From Aureococcus anophagefferens (taxonomy: Eukaryota; Sar; Pelagophyceae; Pelagomonadales; Pelagomonadaceae): DNA of 64,000 bases. Position numbers and translations under genes: made by a program. The stretch is taken from assembly GCF_000186865.1 (NCBI RefSeq), contig NW_008705564.1, positions 446,413 through 510,412 of the forward strand, written 5' to 3'. Positions 34,799 through 42,387 of this stretch are shown here, piece by piece (the first letter of the stretch is position 1; the number at the start of each line of letters is the position of its first letter). A model generated the notes under the pieces. That model searched no databases and was not told the DNA's origin. It saw only the letters and a list, made by a program, of their open reading frames with translations.

Positions 34799-36091
34799 AT
34801 GGGCAAGAACAAGCGCAGCGACAAGCTCAAGGGCGCCGGCGACAAGCGCCACAAGGGCGCGAACCTCGAGGTGACGCTCCGCGAGGACCTCGCCAAGGCC
34901 AGCGGCGTCGTCCAGCCGAGCGCGCCGCGCGCGGCGAAGCAGCGGGCCCGCGCGGGCAGCGACGAGGACCTCGACGAGAAGCAGACGGCGAGCATCCAGG
35001 AGATGGCCAAGGCCCAGCGCGGCGAGGAGGCGCGGCGCGAGGCCGACGATCTGGCCGCGCGCGCGTCGCGCGTCGCGTTCGACGTCGAGGAGGTGAGCGA
35101 CGACGACGACGACGACGACTACCTCGACGGCGACGAGGGCGACGACGTCGACGAGTCGGCCTTCGACATCGGGTCCGAGGCGCTGAGCGCGTCGCAGGCC
35201 GCGCTCGTCGACTCGTTCATGGCGCCCAAGCCCGGCGCGCGCCGGACGCTCGCCGACGTGATCATGGAGAAGATCGCGGAGAAGGAGGCCGGCGCCGGCG
35301 CCATGGACGACGACGTCGAGGACAACACCTTGCCGGAGCGGGTCGTCGAGGCCTACAGCGGCATGATCCCGCTGCTCGAGCGCTACCGGTGCGGGAAATT
35401 GCCGAAGGCCTTCAAGGTCATCCCCGCGCTCGAGCGCTGGGAGGACGTGCTCTGGCTCGTGCGCCCGGACCTGTGGAGCGCCCACTGCGTCGAGGCGGCG
35501 ACGAAGGTCTTCGCGTCGAACCTGGACCCCAAGCGCGCGCGCGTCTTCTACAACGAGGTGTTGCTCGAGCGGTGCCGCGACGACATCACCGTGAACAAGA
35601 AGCTCAACTACCACCTCTACCAGGCGCTCCACAAGGCCCTCTTCAAGCCCGCGCCCTGGTTCAAGGGCATCCTGCTGCCCCTCGTGCAGGACCGCGACTG
35701 CACGCTGCGCGAGGCGCTCATCTTCGGGTCCGTGCTCGCGAAGGCGTCCGTGCCCGCGGCGCACGCGGCCGTCGTGCTCCTGAAGCTCGCGGACATGGCC
35801 TACTCCGGGGCCCAGTCCGTCTTCCTCATCGTGCTCCTCAACAAGAAGTACGCGCTCCCGCGCCGCGTCGTCGACGCCGTCGCGAAGAGCTTCCTCAAGT
35901 TCGAGAGCGACGAGGCCGAGCTGCCCGTGCTCTGGCACCAGTCGCTCCTCACCTTCGTCCAGCGCTACCGCGCCGACCTCGACGACGCCACGTCCGCGAG
36001 CCTCCTCAAGCTCCTCAAGGCCCACAAGCACCACACCATCACCCACGAGATCCGCCGCGAGCTCGTCGCCGGCCACAAGAGCCGCCACTAG
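34799..36091 (+). CDS. BYSL: Bystin (Enp1), 40S ribosome assembly factor
   Basis: 430 residues, close to the usual length of bystin. N-terminal ~150 residues are basic then acidic (a run of eight Asp near 100). The bystin domain follows: LPERVVEAYSGMIPLLERYR, GKLPKAFKVIPAL, WEDVLWLVRPDLWSAH, RARVFYNEVLLERCRDDI, LNYHLYQALHKALFKPAPWF, GILLPLVQDRDCTLREA and YALPRRVVDAV. Bystin/Enp1 binds pre-18S rRNA and is needed for 20S pre-rRNA processing and small-subunit export in nucleolus and cytoplasm. The gene starts 92 bp from the divergent PI3K fusion and is intronless. Start is the only ATG consistent with the basic MGKNKRSDKLKG opening. Confidence 0.97.
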   Translation: MGKNKRSDKLKGAGDKRHKGANLEVTLREDLAKASGVVQPSAPRAAKQRARAGSDEDLDEKQTASIQEMAKAQRGEEARREADDLAARASRVAFDVEEVSDDDDDDDYLDGDEGDDVDESAFDIGSEALSASQAALVDSFMAPKPGARRTLADVIMEKIAEKEAGAGAMDDDVEDNTLPERVVEAYSGMIPLLERYRCGKLPKAFKVIPALERWEDVLWLVRPDLWSAHCVEAATKVFASNLDPKRARVFYNEVLLERCRDDITVNKKLNYHLYQALHKALFKPAPWFKGILLPLVQDRDCTLREALIFGSVLAKASVPAAHAAVVLLKLADMAYSGAQSVFLIVLLNKKYALPRRVVDAVAKSFLKFESDEAELPVLWHQSLLTFVQRYRADLDDATSASLLKLLKAHKHHTITHEIRRELVAGHKSRH

Positions 36092-36119
36092 GCTGCCCTC
36101 TTTAACGCGCGGCGCCGCC

Positions 36120-36754
36120 CTACGCCTTGTTGAAGTTGAGGCCGTTGGCCTCCGCGTAGCGGCCCATGAAGCGGATGAACCGGTCGAACGCCGCGGGCGT
36201 CGTCATCTCGTAGCGCACGACGAGGCCCACGGGGTCGCCGTCGACGAAGCGCGCGTTGACGTTGGGCGTCGACAGCTCGCCCTCCTCGTCCATCATCGTC
36301 ATCGCCGTGATCGCGCCTGGGAGCGGGCGCGCGAGATCGCGGCGGGCGAGATCGCGGCGGTCCGAGGGGCGTTTCGATCTTCGGACGACGAGCGACGTCC
36401 ACTCGACGCGCGCGCTCTCTGGTGAAACGAGCGCGGGACGGGGACGCGCGGAGCGCCGTCGAATCACCCCGCGGTCGGCGCCGCGGCGGCGCCTTGGGGC
36501 ACGTCCGCCTCGCTCTCGCAGTTGAAGAAGCTCGGCGCCTGGAAGTCGAAGGTCGCGACGCCGTTGTCGCCGTCCCGCGACCGCGTGATCTTCACGTCGG
36601 GCACGTCGGGCTCGAACATGCCCTCGTAGAACTGGATGCCGGCGGCCGGCGCCGCGCCGGCCTCGGCGGCGGCGAGCCGGAACGCGCGCGGCGACGTCCG
36701 CGCCGACGGCGCGAAGGCGACGGCGGCGGTCGCGAGGGCCAGGAAGCGAAGCAT
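36120..36754 (-). CDS. psb28: Photosystem II assembly factor Psb28, plastid-targeted, two exons
   Basis: Exons 36754-36493 and 36316-36120 give 152 residues. MLRFLALATAAVAFAPSART is a signal peptide with an AFAP cleavage motif, typical of complex red plastids. Mature part: IQFYEGMFEPDVPDVKITRS, RDGDNGVATFDFQAPSFF, then, after the intron, GAITAMTMMDEEGELST, VNARFVDGDPVGLVVRYEM, AFDRFIRFMGRYAEANGLNF. This is the full Psb28 fold. Psb28 binds PSII assembly intermediates lacking the oxygen-evolving cluster. The intron (36317-36492) needs a GC donor to keep GAITAM in frame. Nuclear-encoded here, whereas many red-lineage plastid genomes carry psb28. Convergent to bystin, stops 28 bp apart. Confidence 0.95.
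36317..36492 (-). mobile_element. Diverged introner-like intron in psb28
   Basis: 176-bp intron with GC donor (GCGCCGCC) and acceptor CTCCCAG followed by GCGCGATC. Only traces of family 1 remain: GGGGTGATTCGACGGCGCT near the donor resembles GGGTGATTCAACGTCGCTTC of the other copies in orientation B, and the end CCCAG is kept. It contains a tandem GAGATCGCGGCGG (plus strand 36330-36362). Probably an old, decayed insertion. Confidence 0.6.
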
Positions 36755-37175
36755 GGCTGCGGCTGTGGCTGTGATGCGCGCTGCGCGCTGCGTGCAAGGC
36801 CGCTGACAGAGCTGACAGAGCTCACCACCCTGGAGTCCGAGCTGATCGAGAGCACACCGCCTCAACAAACGTCGCCGGGGCACTCCCACCTGCGGCGCGG
36901 CGACACTCGCGACCGATGGTCGTTGCGGAGCTGTTCCGCCCGCACTACGCGATTCGATCCGAGGGTCGCGATGCGCACGCGTCCGAGCTCTTCGTACCGA
37001 GACGGCGCGCGCGTCGAACACCGCGCGTTCGGGCGACAACGCCACGCAGCGACAACGCCATGCACGACAACACGCAAACAAACACGCAGCTGGACGAAAA
37101 CCCGAGGCTAGTTTACACGGTCAAAGTGAGGCGAGGCGGTCGAAGCGGCGCGGCGAAAAATTGGGGCCGGGTGGG
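36755..37175. other. Intergenic region upstream of psb28
   Basis: 421 bp. Contains two copies of the short motif GAGCTGACAGAGCT-like sequence near 36802-36822 and a lower-GC stretch 37060-37130 with AAACAAACACG and TAGTTTACACGGTCAAAG. No gene is supported; several open frames are shadows. Confidence 0.4.
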
Positions 37176-37517
37176 TCAGGGCGCGCGGGCCCTGGACCGG
37201 GATTCCAGGTGGAGCGATCTCAAAAAGGAGTTCATGGCCTCGTAGGCGTAGTCCACGGGATCGTCGTCGGCGCAGGGCGGGCGCGTGGGGGGCGTCGCGG
37301 GTCGCGCGGGCTCCGCGGAAGGCGCGGCCGGCGCGGCCGCGTCCTGCCACTGCTGGATGGAGTCCTGCAGCGCCTGCGTCCGCAGGCGCTTCACCTCGCT
37401 GTCCGACCGGTCCGACCGGCTGTCGTCGGAGAGGGAAGAGCGCGGCCGCTTCGCGCTGAGCGACGGTTCGCAGCTGCCGTTCTGCCAGTTCTCGGCGCCG
37501 TAGCGCTCCCACTCCAT
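37176..37517 (-). CDS. Small hypothetical protein
   Basis: 113 residues from ATG 37517 (MEWERYGAENWQNGS). The frame stays open to 37655, so a longer form is possible. It has a basic nuclear-localisation-like segment (AKRPRSSLSDD), a Ser/Asp/Arg stretch, an amphipathic segment EVKRLRTQALQDSIQQWQDA, a Pro-rich linker and a helical C-terminus DDPVDYAYEAMNSFLRSLHL. The alternation of disordered and helical parts suggests a small nuclear or adaptor protein. No family recognised. Confidence 0.5.
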   Translation of the reverse strand: MEWERYGAENWQNGSCEPSLSAKRPRSSLSDDSRSDRSDSEVKRLRTQALQDSIQQWQDAAAPAAPSAEPARPATPPTRPPCADDDPVDYAYEAMNSFLRSLHLESRSRARAP

Positions 37518-37751
37518 GCCGCGCGGGGCGCGCCTCGGCGACGCGGTGCGCCGCGGGTCGGTTTTGGTGCGCACTCTGGACGCGGCCTCGTCTGCCCAGG
37601 GGCGTCCAGGCAACAGTCTACGACTAGGCGCAGCGTCGCGTGCGACCCGCAGCACAGCCGAGGTTTGCGCTGCACCACGGAAGTCACGACGATGCCGTCG
37701 AGCACCTCGACGCCTCCCGCGAGGCTGCCACCCGACGCCGCCACTGCGCGA

Positions 37752-39010
37752 TTAGGCCGGCGCGAAGCTCGGCGCGACGAGGGACGTGCGCACGAACTTC
37801 TCCGCCTGGAGCCGGTCCCGGGAGCCGACGCGCTTCGTCCGCTTCCGCGTGGCCTCGGGCGGCGCCGCGGCGGACGGCGGCCGCGCGGTCCGGCAGCAGG
37901 CGCGCCCGCCGGGGCGCCGTATCCGCGCCAGGAGCGCCCCGAAGAGCGCGCGCGCCGCGGCGACGGCGGCGTCGTCGCCCGCGGCGCAGAGCGCGCGGAC
38001 GCGGTCGGAGACCGCCTCGCCGCGCGCCGCGCACCCTAACCCCTTTTGGTCGCAGGCGTTCATCCGGGGCCCGCCGCGCGCGCCGGGCCGGGGCCGGTGC
38101 GTGAACAGCGAGGGGAAGGCGCAGTGCATCACCTCGAGCGTGCCCGCGAGGTCCTCGACGAGGCCGACCTGGGCAGGACAAGAGAGCGAAATTCCCAACT
38201 TCAAAGGCTCCTAGCTCGGCCGGTTTCCACTCGTTTCGGCTAATTTTTGGACGAGCGATAATCTCTCGGAGCGCTCTCGACGCGTGGATGCTTTTTCCGG
38301 AACGCGCGTGCGCGGAACACTCATGATGAAGCGACGTTGAATCACCCTTGTCCTGCCCTGAGGCCGACGGCGTCGTAGGACCGGAGCGCGCGCGCGACGT
38401 CGACGGTCCCGTCGCGCGCGGTCAGCGCGCGGTCGCGCTGCGCCGACGCCTCGCGCGCGAGGGTCAACCGCTGGCGCTCGGAGCAGTCGTCCGTCGCCGC
38501 GCAGGCCGTCGCGTTCGCCTTGTCGGCCGCGTGGTAGACGAGCGCGGACCGCGTCCGCGCGCCGCAGCTCCGGAAGACGTTGAACCGGCCGATGGCCTCG
38601 CCCCCAAAGTCGCCCGGCGCCAGGTCCGCCGCGGCGCCGTAGTCCAGGTGGCCGATCGCGACGACGGTCTCGTTCGCGGCCCGCTCCAGCGCGTGCGCGA
38701 CGTTCGCCACGAGCTGCGCGCGCCGCGCGGGCGACGTCAGCACGGCGTCGTGCCAGAAGGCCGGGCCCAGGTTCACGACGCTGCCGTCCGCGTAGACGCG
38801 CTGGCGCGCGAAGGCGCGCAGCAGCTCCGTGAGCGTCGTCGACCCCGTCTTCTCGATGCGATTGTAGACGACCAAGCGCGGCTCGCGCGAGCCGCCCGTC
38901 TTCGCGCACCAGCCGTCGACGAAGGCGCCGAGGTCGTCGCCGGCCGACGCCGCGGCGAGGGCAGCCGCGACCATGATGATGCGCGGAGCCATCATCGTCA
39001 TGATCACCAT
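37752..39010 (-). CDS. Sulfotransferase of the heparan/uronyl 2-O-sulfotransferase type, two exons
   Basis: Exons 39010-38369 and 38168-37752, 352 residues; alternative starts at 39001 or 38992. A signal sequence (MAPRIIMVAAALAAASA) sends it to the secretory pathway. The 5'-phosphosulfate loop is LVVYNRIEKTGSTTLTELL, matching NR..K.GSTT of Golgi 2-O-sulfotransferases. IGHLDYGAA and YDAVGLVEDLAGTLEVMHC (across the intron) match the conserved late part of the fold. It would transfer sulfate from PAPS to a hydroxyl of an extracellular polysaccharide. The tail RTKRVGSRDR is basic. The intron is introner copy 6; the join is phase 0 between A and V of YDAVGL. Confidence 0.85.
38169..38368 (-). mobile_element. 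Introner element copy 6 (family 1), sulfotransferase intron
   Basis: 200-bp intron. Perfect target duplication AGGCCGAC at 38161-38168 and 38361-38368. Donor GTCGGCCT from the duplication; acceptor CTGCCCAG from the element. Orientation B. Nearly identical to copy 7 (first ~85 bases differ at one or two positions), so a recent insertion. Confidence 0.95.
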
Positions 39011-39169
39011 CGACCCTTAAAGTTTGTCAAGGGGATCATCATTCGCATCATGAATCAACCTTGGACTAGTTGTTGAAGTATTGAGGAATTGATGGTGGGA
39101 TAGCGCATTCCTGCTGCTTCTTGTGCGCGCGATGGCCAATTCTTGGGTCGTTTGAGCGCCAACGTGCCC

Positions 39170-39804
39170 ATGGGCGCCGCCGCCACGACGGCGAAGCAGC
39201 CCCTGGCCGAGGTCGCCATCAAGAACGAGATCGGCGTGCTCTACGGCGAAGAGGCCCAGCAGGCCTTCGCCGCGCCGCGGCCAAGGAGGACGACGTCGTC
39301 GCGTGGCCGAAGGTCCAGGCCTACGCCGAGGCGCACGGCCTCCTCGATCCCAAGGCCGTGCTGTTCAAGAACCTGAGGCAGTTCAAGATCGCCCGCGAGC
39401 AGATCGAGGCCATCTACGACGAGCACTTCTCGGGCGCGGTGCGCGAAATCCGGTGGCGCAGCGCAGACCTCGGCGACGACTGGCGCCAGCGAGGGCTGAA
39501 CGGCGCGCCCGCGGAGACGCTCGATGAGCTGTACGAGGTCGGGAACAAGGCGTTACTCATGTACGCCGAAGTCATGACCGCCGCGTGCCCGAGCGACGCG
39601 GTCCTGAGGTCGCGGAAGCCCCGGAACGTGAGGTGCACGCGCGCAGCTCGTGTTGATTTCACAGTCTCAGGCGCCCTCGCCCCCCGGTATGCTCGCGCGG
39701 CGGTCCGGAGCCGTCCGGACGTACGAAGCAGCGCCTTGAGCACGCGAGCGCGCGCGCGGTCCGCGGTCCGCGCGGCTCGCCCCGGCCAAAATGAGCCTAA
39801 ATGA
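39170..39804 (+). pseudogene. Unrecognised protein gene with a frameshift
   Basis: From ATG 39170 one frame reads MGAAATTAKQPLAEVAIKNE and IGVLYGEEAQQAFA to about 39275. The sense then continues one base out of register as AAKEDDVVAWPKVQAYAEAH, GLLDPKAVLFKNLRQFKIA and REQIEAIYDEHFSGAVREI. Both halves look like real helical protein while their other frames do not, so a one-base deletion (genomic or from sequencing) near GCCTTCGCCGCGCCGCGG is likely. The downstream frame runs to TGA/TAA near 39804, but codon quality falls after ~39590. No family recognised. Confidence 0.45.
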
Positions 39805-40279
39805 ACGCAAGCTCGGCCGCGGTGCCGCCGCCGAGGTGCTGCCCGATGATGATGATGGCTCGATGGTGGTGGCTCGCGCCCGTCGCGCTGGCGGCCGCGT
39901 CCGCGAGCGAGGTCTGCGACGCGGACGTCGTCGCGGCGGCGAGCTGCCCGCGCGGCGCCGAGCTGCTGCGCCGGGCGCAGGCGCGGCGGCTGCCCCTGGC
40001 CGTGACCATGCTCTGGGCGACGTGCCCCGAGCGGCCGCCGGCGGACGACGACGACGAGCTCGCAAAGTACAAGGTGTCGGACCCGGCGCACTCGGCGAAG
40101 CAGCAGTCCACCGTCGCCGACGACGCGGCCCAGGGGATGGCCGTCAACATGCAGTCGCGCGGCCATGCGTCCTCCACCGGCGCGGCGTCGCAGTTCGCGC
40201 GCAGGCAGGCCGCGATCGCCGGCGATTCCGCGACGACGAGGCCCGCGACGCAGGCCAGGCGCCAGAGCGCGCGCATCAC
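39797..40279 (-). CDS. Small secreted Cys-rich protein (strand uncertain)
   Basis: 160 residues. Starts MMRALWRLACVAGLVVAES, a good signal peptide, followed by a Cys-containing segment (CLRANCDAAP, RDCMLTAIPW, VDCCFAECAGSD) and a Ser-rich tail. The opposite strand (from 39801, e.g. ATG 39858) also opens with a signal-like sequence, MARWWWLAPVALAAASASEV, and has Cys residues, so only one of the two is probably expressed. The Cys spacing favours the minus strand slightly. No family recognised. Confidence 0.35.
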   Translation of the reverse strand: MMRALWRLACVAGLVVAESPAIAACLRANCDAAPVEDAWPRDCMLTAIPWAASSATVDCCFAECAGSDTLYFASSSSSSAGGRSGHVAQSMVTARGSRRACARRSSSAPRGQLAAATTSASQTSLADAAASATGASHHHRAIIIIGQHLGGGTAAELAFI

Positions 40280-40452
40280 TCACAAAGCTCTCCCATGCTG
40301 CCCTGCTGCATCATCTCCTGGGACCATGCTGCCCTGCATCGTCGCGGCAGCATCCGGTGGGAAGTCGTGCGAGCCTTCCTATGGGCAGCCAAGCCCGAGG
40401 GGTGCGCGACTTCTGGGTGTGATCTTGCTGAGGCACTCGCGCTGCGTCGACG

Positions 40453-42384
40453 ATGGGCGGCGACGCCGAGGCGCGCACGCGGACCGTGCGGCGCATCCAC
40501 GGCATCCCCCACGAGGGCGAGGACAGCACGGGCGCCGAGCTCGCGGGGAAGGCCTACCGCGAGGGCCTCGTGGAGCTCGTCACGTTCGTCGTGGCCTTTG
40601 GCTGCGCCATCCTGCTGGTCCTGTACTGCTACCGCGCGGCGCTGTGCTTCGGCGCGCGCTGCGGCTGGCGCGCGCGGTGGCGGCGGTCGTGCGTCGACGG
40701 CGCCGCTAAGCGCGCGGGCGCCTACCGGCTGCTCCTCGCCTTCACCGTCGTGGGCGTCGTCGCGGCGTCGCTCGCCGGGTCCTTCGGGGAGGCGGAGCTG
40801 CTGCGGGGCGTGAAGAACGTCGGCGACGCCGTCGAGCGCCTCGGGGACTGGCTCGAGCACCTGCGGTCGCTCTGCGTCGACATGGTCCGGTCGACGGGGA
40901 CGATCACGCGGGCGACGAAGGACGTCACGTGCTCCGGCGAGGAGCTGGACAAGTTCGTCGGCGACGTCGCGGTCGTGAACGCGACGATCGGCCGCGTGTC
41001 GGACGTCTTCGACGCCATGATCGACCCCGTGCGCCGCGTCGAGGACCAGGTGCGGAGCCGGGGCCGCTTCTGGGTGACGCTGGGCGTGCGCCTCGTGACC
41101 TTCGGGCCGTCGATCGTCTACGTCTTCCCCATGTTCTTCGGCCTGCTCGGCGAGGGCCGCTGCAAGTCGTGCGCGATCGCCGTCGTCGAGGGCGGCGCGT
41201 GCTGCTCGTCGTGCATCGGGTTGCCCGTGGGCCTCGCGCTCTTCGCCGTGCTCTTCGTGCTCTCCATCGGCCTCGCGGACTTTTGCTTCCTCGGGCCCGC
41301 GGCGGTGCTGACGGGCGGCAACGAGGACAACCGCTACCTGGCCTACTACCTGCGCTGCGAGGGCTCGAACCCCATCTCCGTCGACGTCGACGCCATGGCG
41401 AACGCCGTCGACGAGCTCGACGAGTACGCGGACGAGCTCGAGCTCGCGGGCGTCTGCACGGGCCTCGACGCCGCGGCCTCGGACATCGACGGCGCCATCG
41501 GGGACCTCCAGGACGTCGTCGACGAGATCACGGAGGACGTGCTCAGCTGCAGGTACATCCAGCCCATCGTCGGCGACCTCTTCTACGACGCCGTCTGCGA
41601 CCGGACCGTCGAGGGTTCGCGCCGGCGTCCCGCGACGACGTTCGAAACCTTCGACCGGGAAAACAAATCGTCACCGACGCGCGTGGTAGGTCTCTACCGC
41701 GTCTGGGTCGTCGTGCTCGCGTCGGGCGCCGCGGCGCTCTGCGGCCTCTTCGTCGCGCCGCTCGCGACGGCGGCCTTCCGGGGCGCGGACCACCGCGACC
41801 ACGACCGCGAGCTCCGCCGCTCCTACCTCGAGGTCGTCGAGAAGGGCGAGGTCGTCAAGGTGCGGTCGTCGCTCCAGCGCGCCGTGGACGCCGCGCGCGG
41901 CAGCCTCCGCCGCGCCAAGGTCGTGCCCATCGTCGCGGAGCCCCTCGACGCCGCGGAGGCCCCGCCGATCACCGCGGAGCCCGTCGCGGCGGGGCCGCCG
42001 AAGGAATTCCTCGCGCTCGTCGCGACGACGCCCGTGACCGAGTTCGTCGAGAACCCGCTCGCGGCCGCGGCCGCGGACGGGGGGGACGACGACGACGACG
42101 ACGAGACGGGCGGGGGGGACGACGACGGCCTCCGCGCCGAGGACGTCGACGACGCGGACGGGGGGAACGACGACGGCCTCCGCGCCGACGACGTCGACGA
42201 CGCGGACTCGGACCGGGGCCGCGGCGACGACGACCACACGGACTCGTCCTCGGGATCGGCGAACGACAGCGACGACTACATGGACGAGGACGACGAGCGG
42301 AACCTGGACCCCGTCGACGCGGGCGCGCGCGCGGCCATGGTCGAGGCGGAGCAGGCGCGGCTCCGGCGCATGGACGGGCGATAG
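40453..42384 (+). CDS. Polytopic membrane protein with five segments and an acidic tail (tweety/prominin-like topology)
   Basis: 643 residues. Membrane segments at ~38-58 (LVTFVVAFGCAILLVLYCY), ~90-108 (LLLAFTVVGVVAASLAG), ~205-228 (VRLVTFGPSIVYVFPMFFGL), ~250-280 (GLPVGLALFAVLFVLSIGLADF) and ~425-445 (VWVVVLASGAAALCGLF), with two large loops between 2 and 3 and between 4 and 5. Loops contain helical repeats (VERLGDWLEHLRSL, AVDELDEYADELEL) and several Cys. This 2+2+1 layout resembles tweety and prominin proteins, but sequence similarity is not evident. The C-terminal 130 residues are acidic with a 48-bp tandem repeat. A 75-bp in-frame stretch 41618-41692 starts GT and ends AG and could be a small intron. 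Confidence 0.75.
   Translation: MGGDAEARTRTVRRIHGIPHEGEDSTGAELAGKAYREGLVELVTFVVAFGCAILLVLYCYRAALCFGARCGWRARWRRSCVDGAAKRAGAYRLLLAFTVVGVVAASLAGSFGEAELLRGVKNVGDAVERLGDWLEHLRSLCVDMVRSTGTITRATKDVTCSGEELDKFVGDVAVVNATIGRVSDVFDAMIDPVRRVEDQVRSRGRFWVTLGVRLVTFGPSIVYVFPMFFGLLGEGRCKSCAIAVVEGGACCSSCIGLPVGLALFAVLFVLSIGLADFCFLGPAAVLTGGNEDNRYLAYYLRCEGSNPISVDVDAMANAVDELDEYADELELAGVCTGLDAAASDIDGAIGDLQDVVDEITEDVLSCRYIQPIVGDLFYDAVCDRTVEGSRRRPATTFETFDRENKSSPTRVVGLYRVWVVVLASGAAALCGLFVAPLATAAFRGADHRDHDRELRRSYLEVVEKGEVVKVRSSLQRAVDAARGSLRRAKVVPIVAEPLDAAEAPPITAEPVAAGPPKEFLALVATTPVTEFVENPLAAAAADGGDDDDDDETGGGDDDGLRAEDVDDADGGNDDGLRADDVDDADSDRGRGDDDHTDSSSGSANDSDDYMDEDDERNLDPVDAGARAAMVEAEQARLRRMDGR
42112..42207 (+). repeat. 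48-bp coding tandem repeat, two units
   Basis: GACGACGGCCTCCGCGCCGA starts at 42121 and recurs, with one change, at 42169. It encodes GGDDDGLRAEDVDDAD then GGNDDGLRADDVDDAD, in the acidic tail of the membrane protein. Confidence 0.85.
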
Positions 42385-42387
42385 CGC

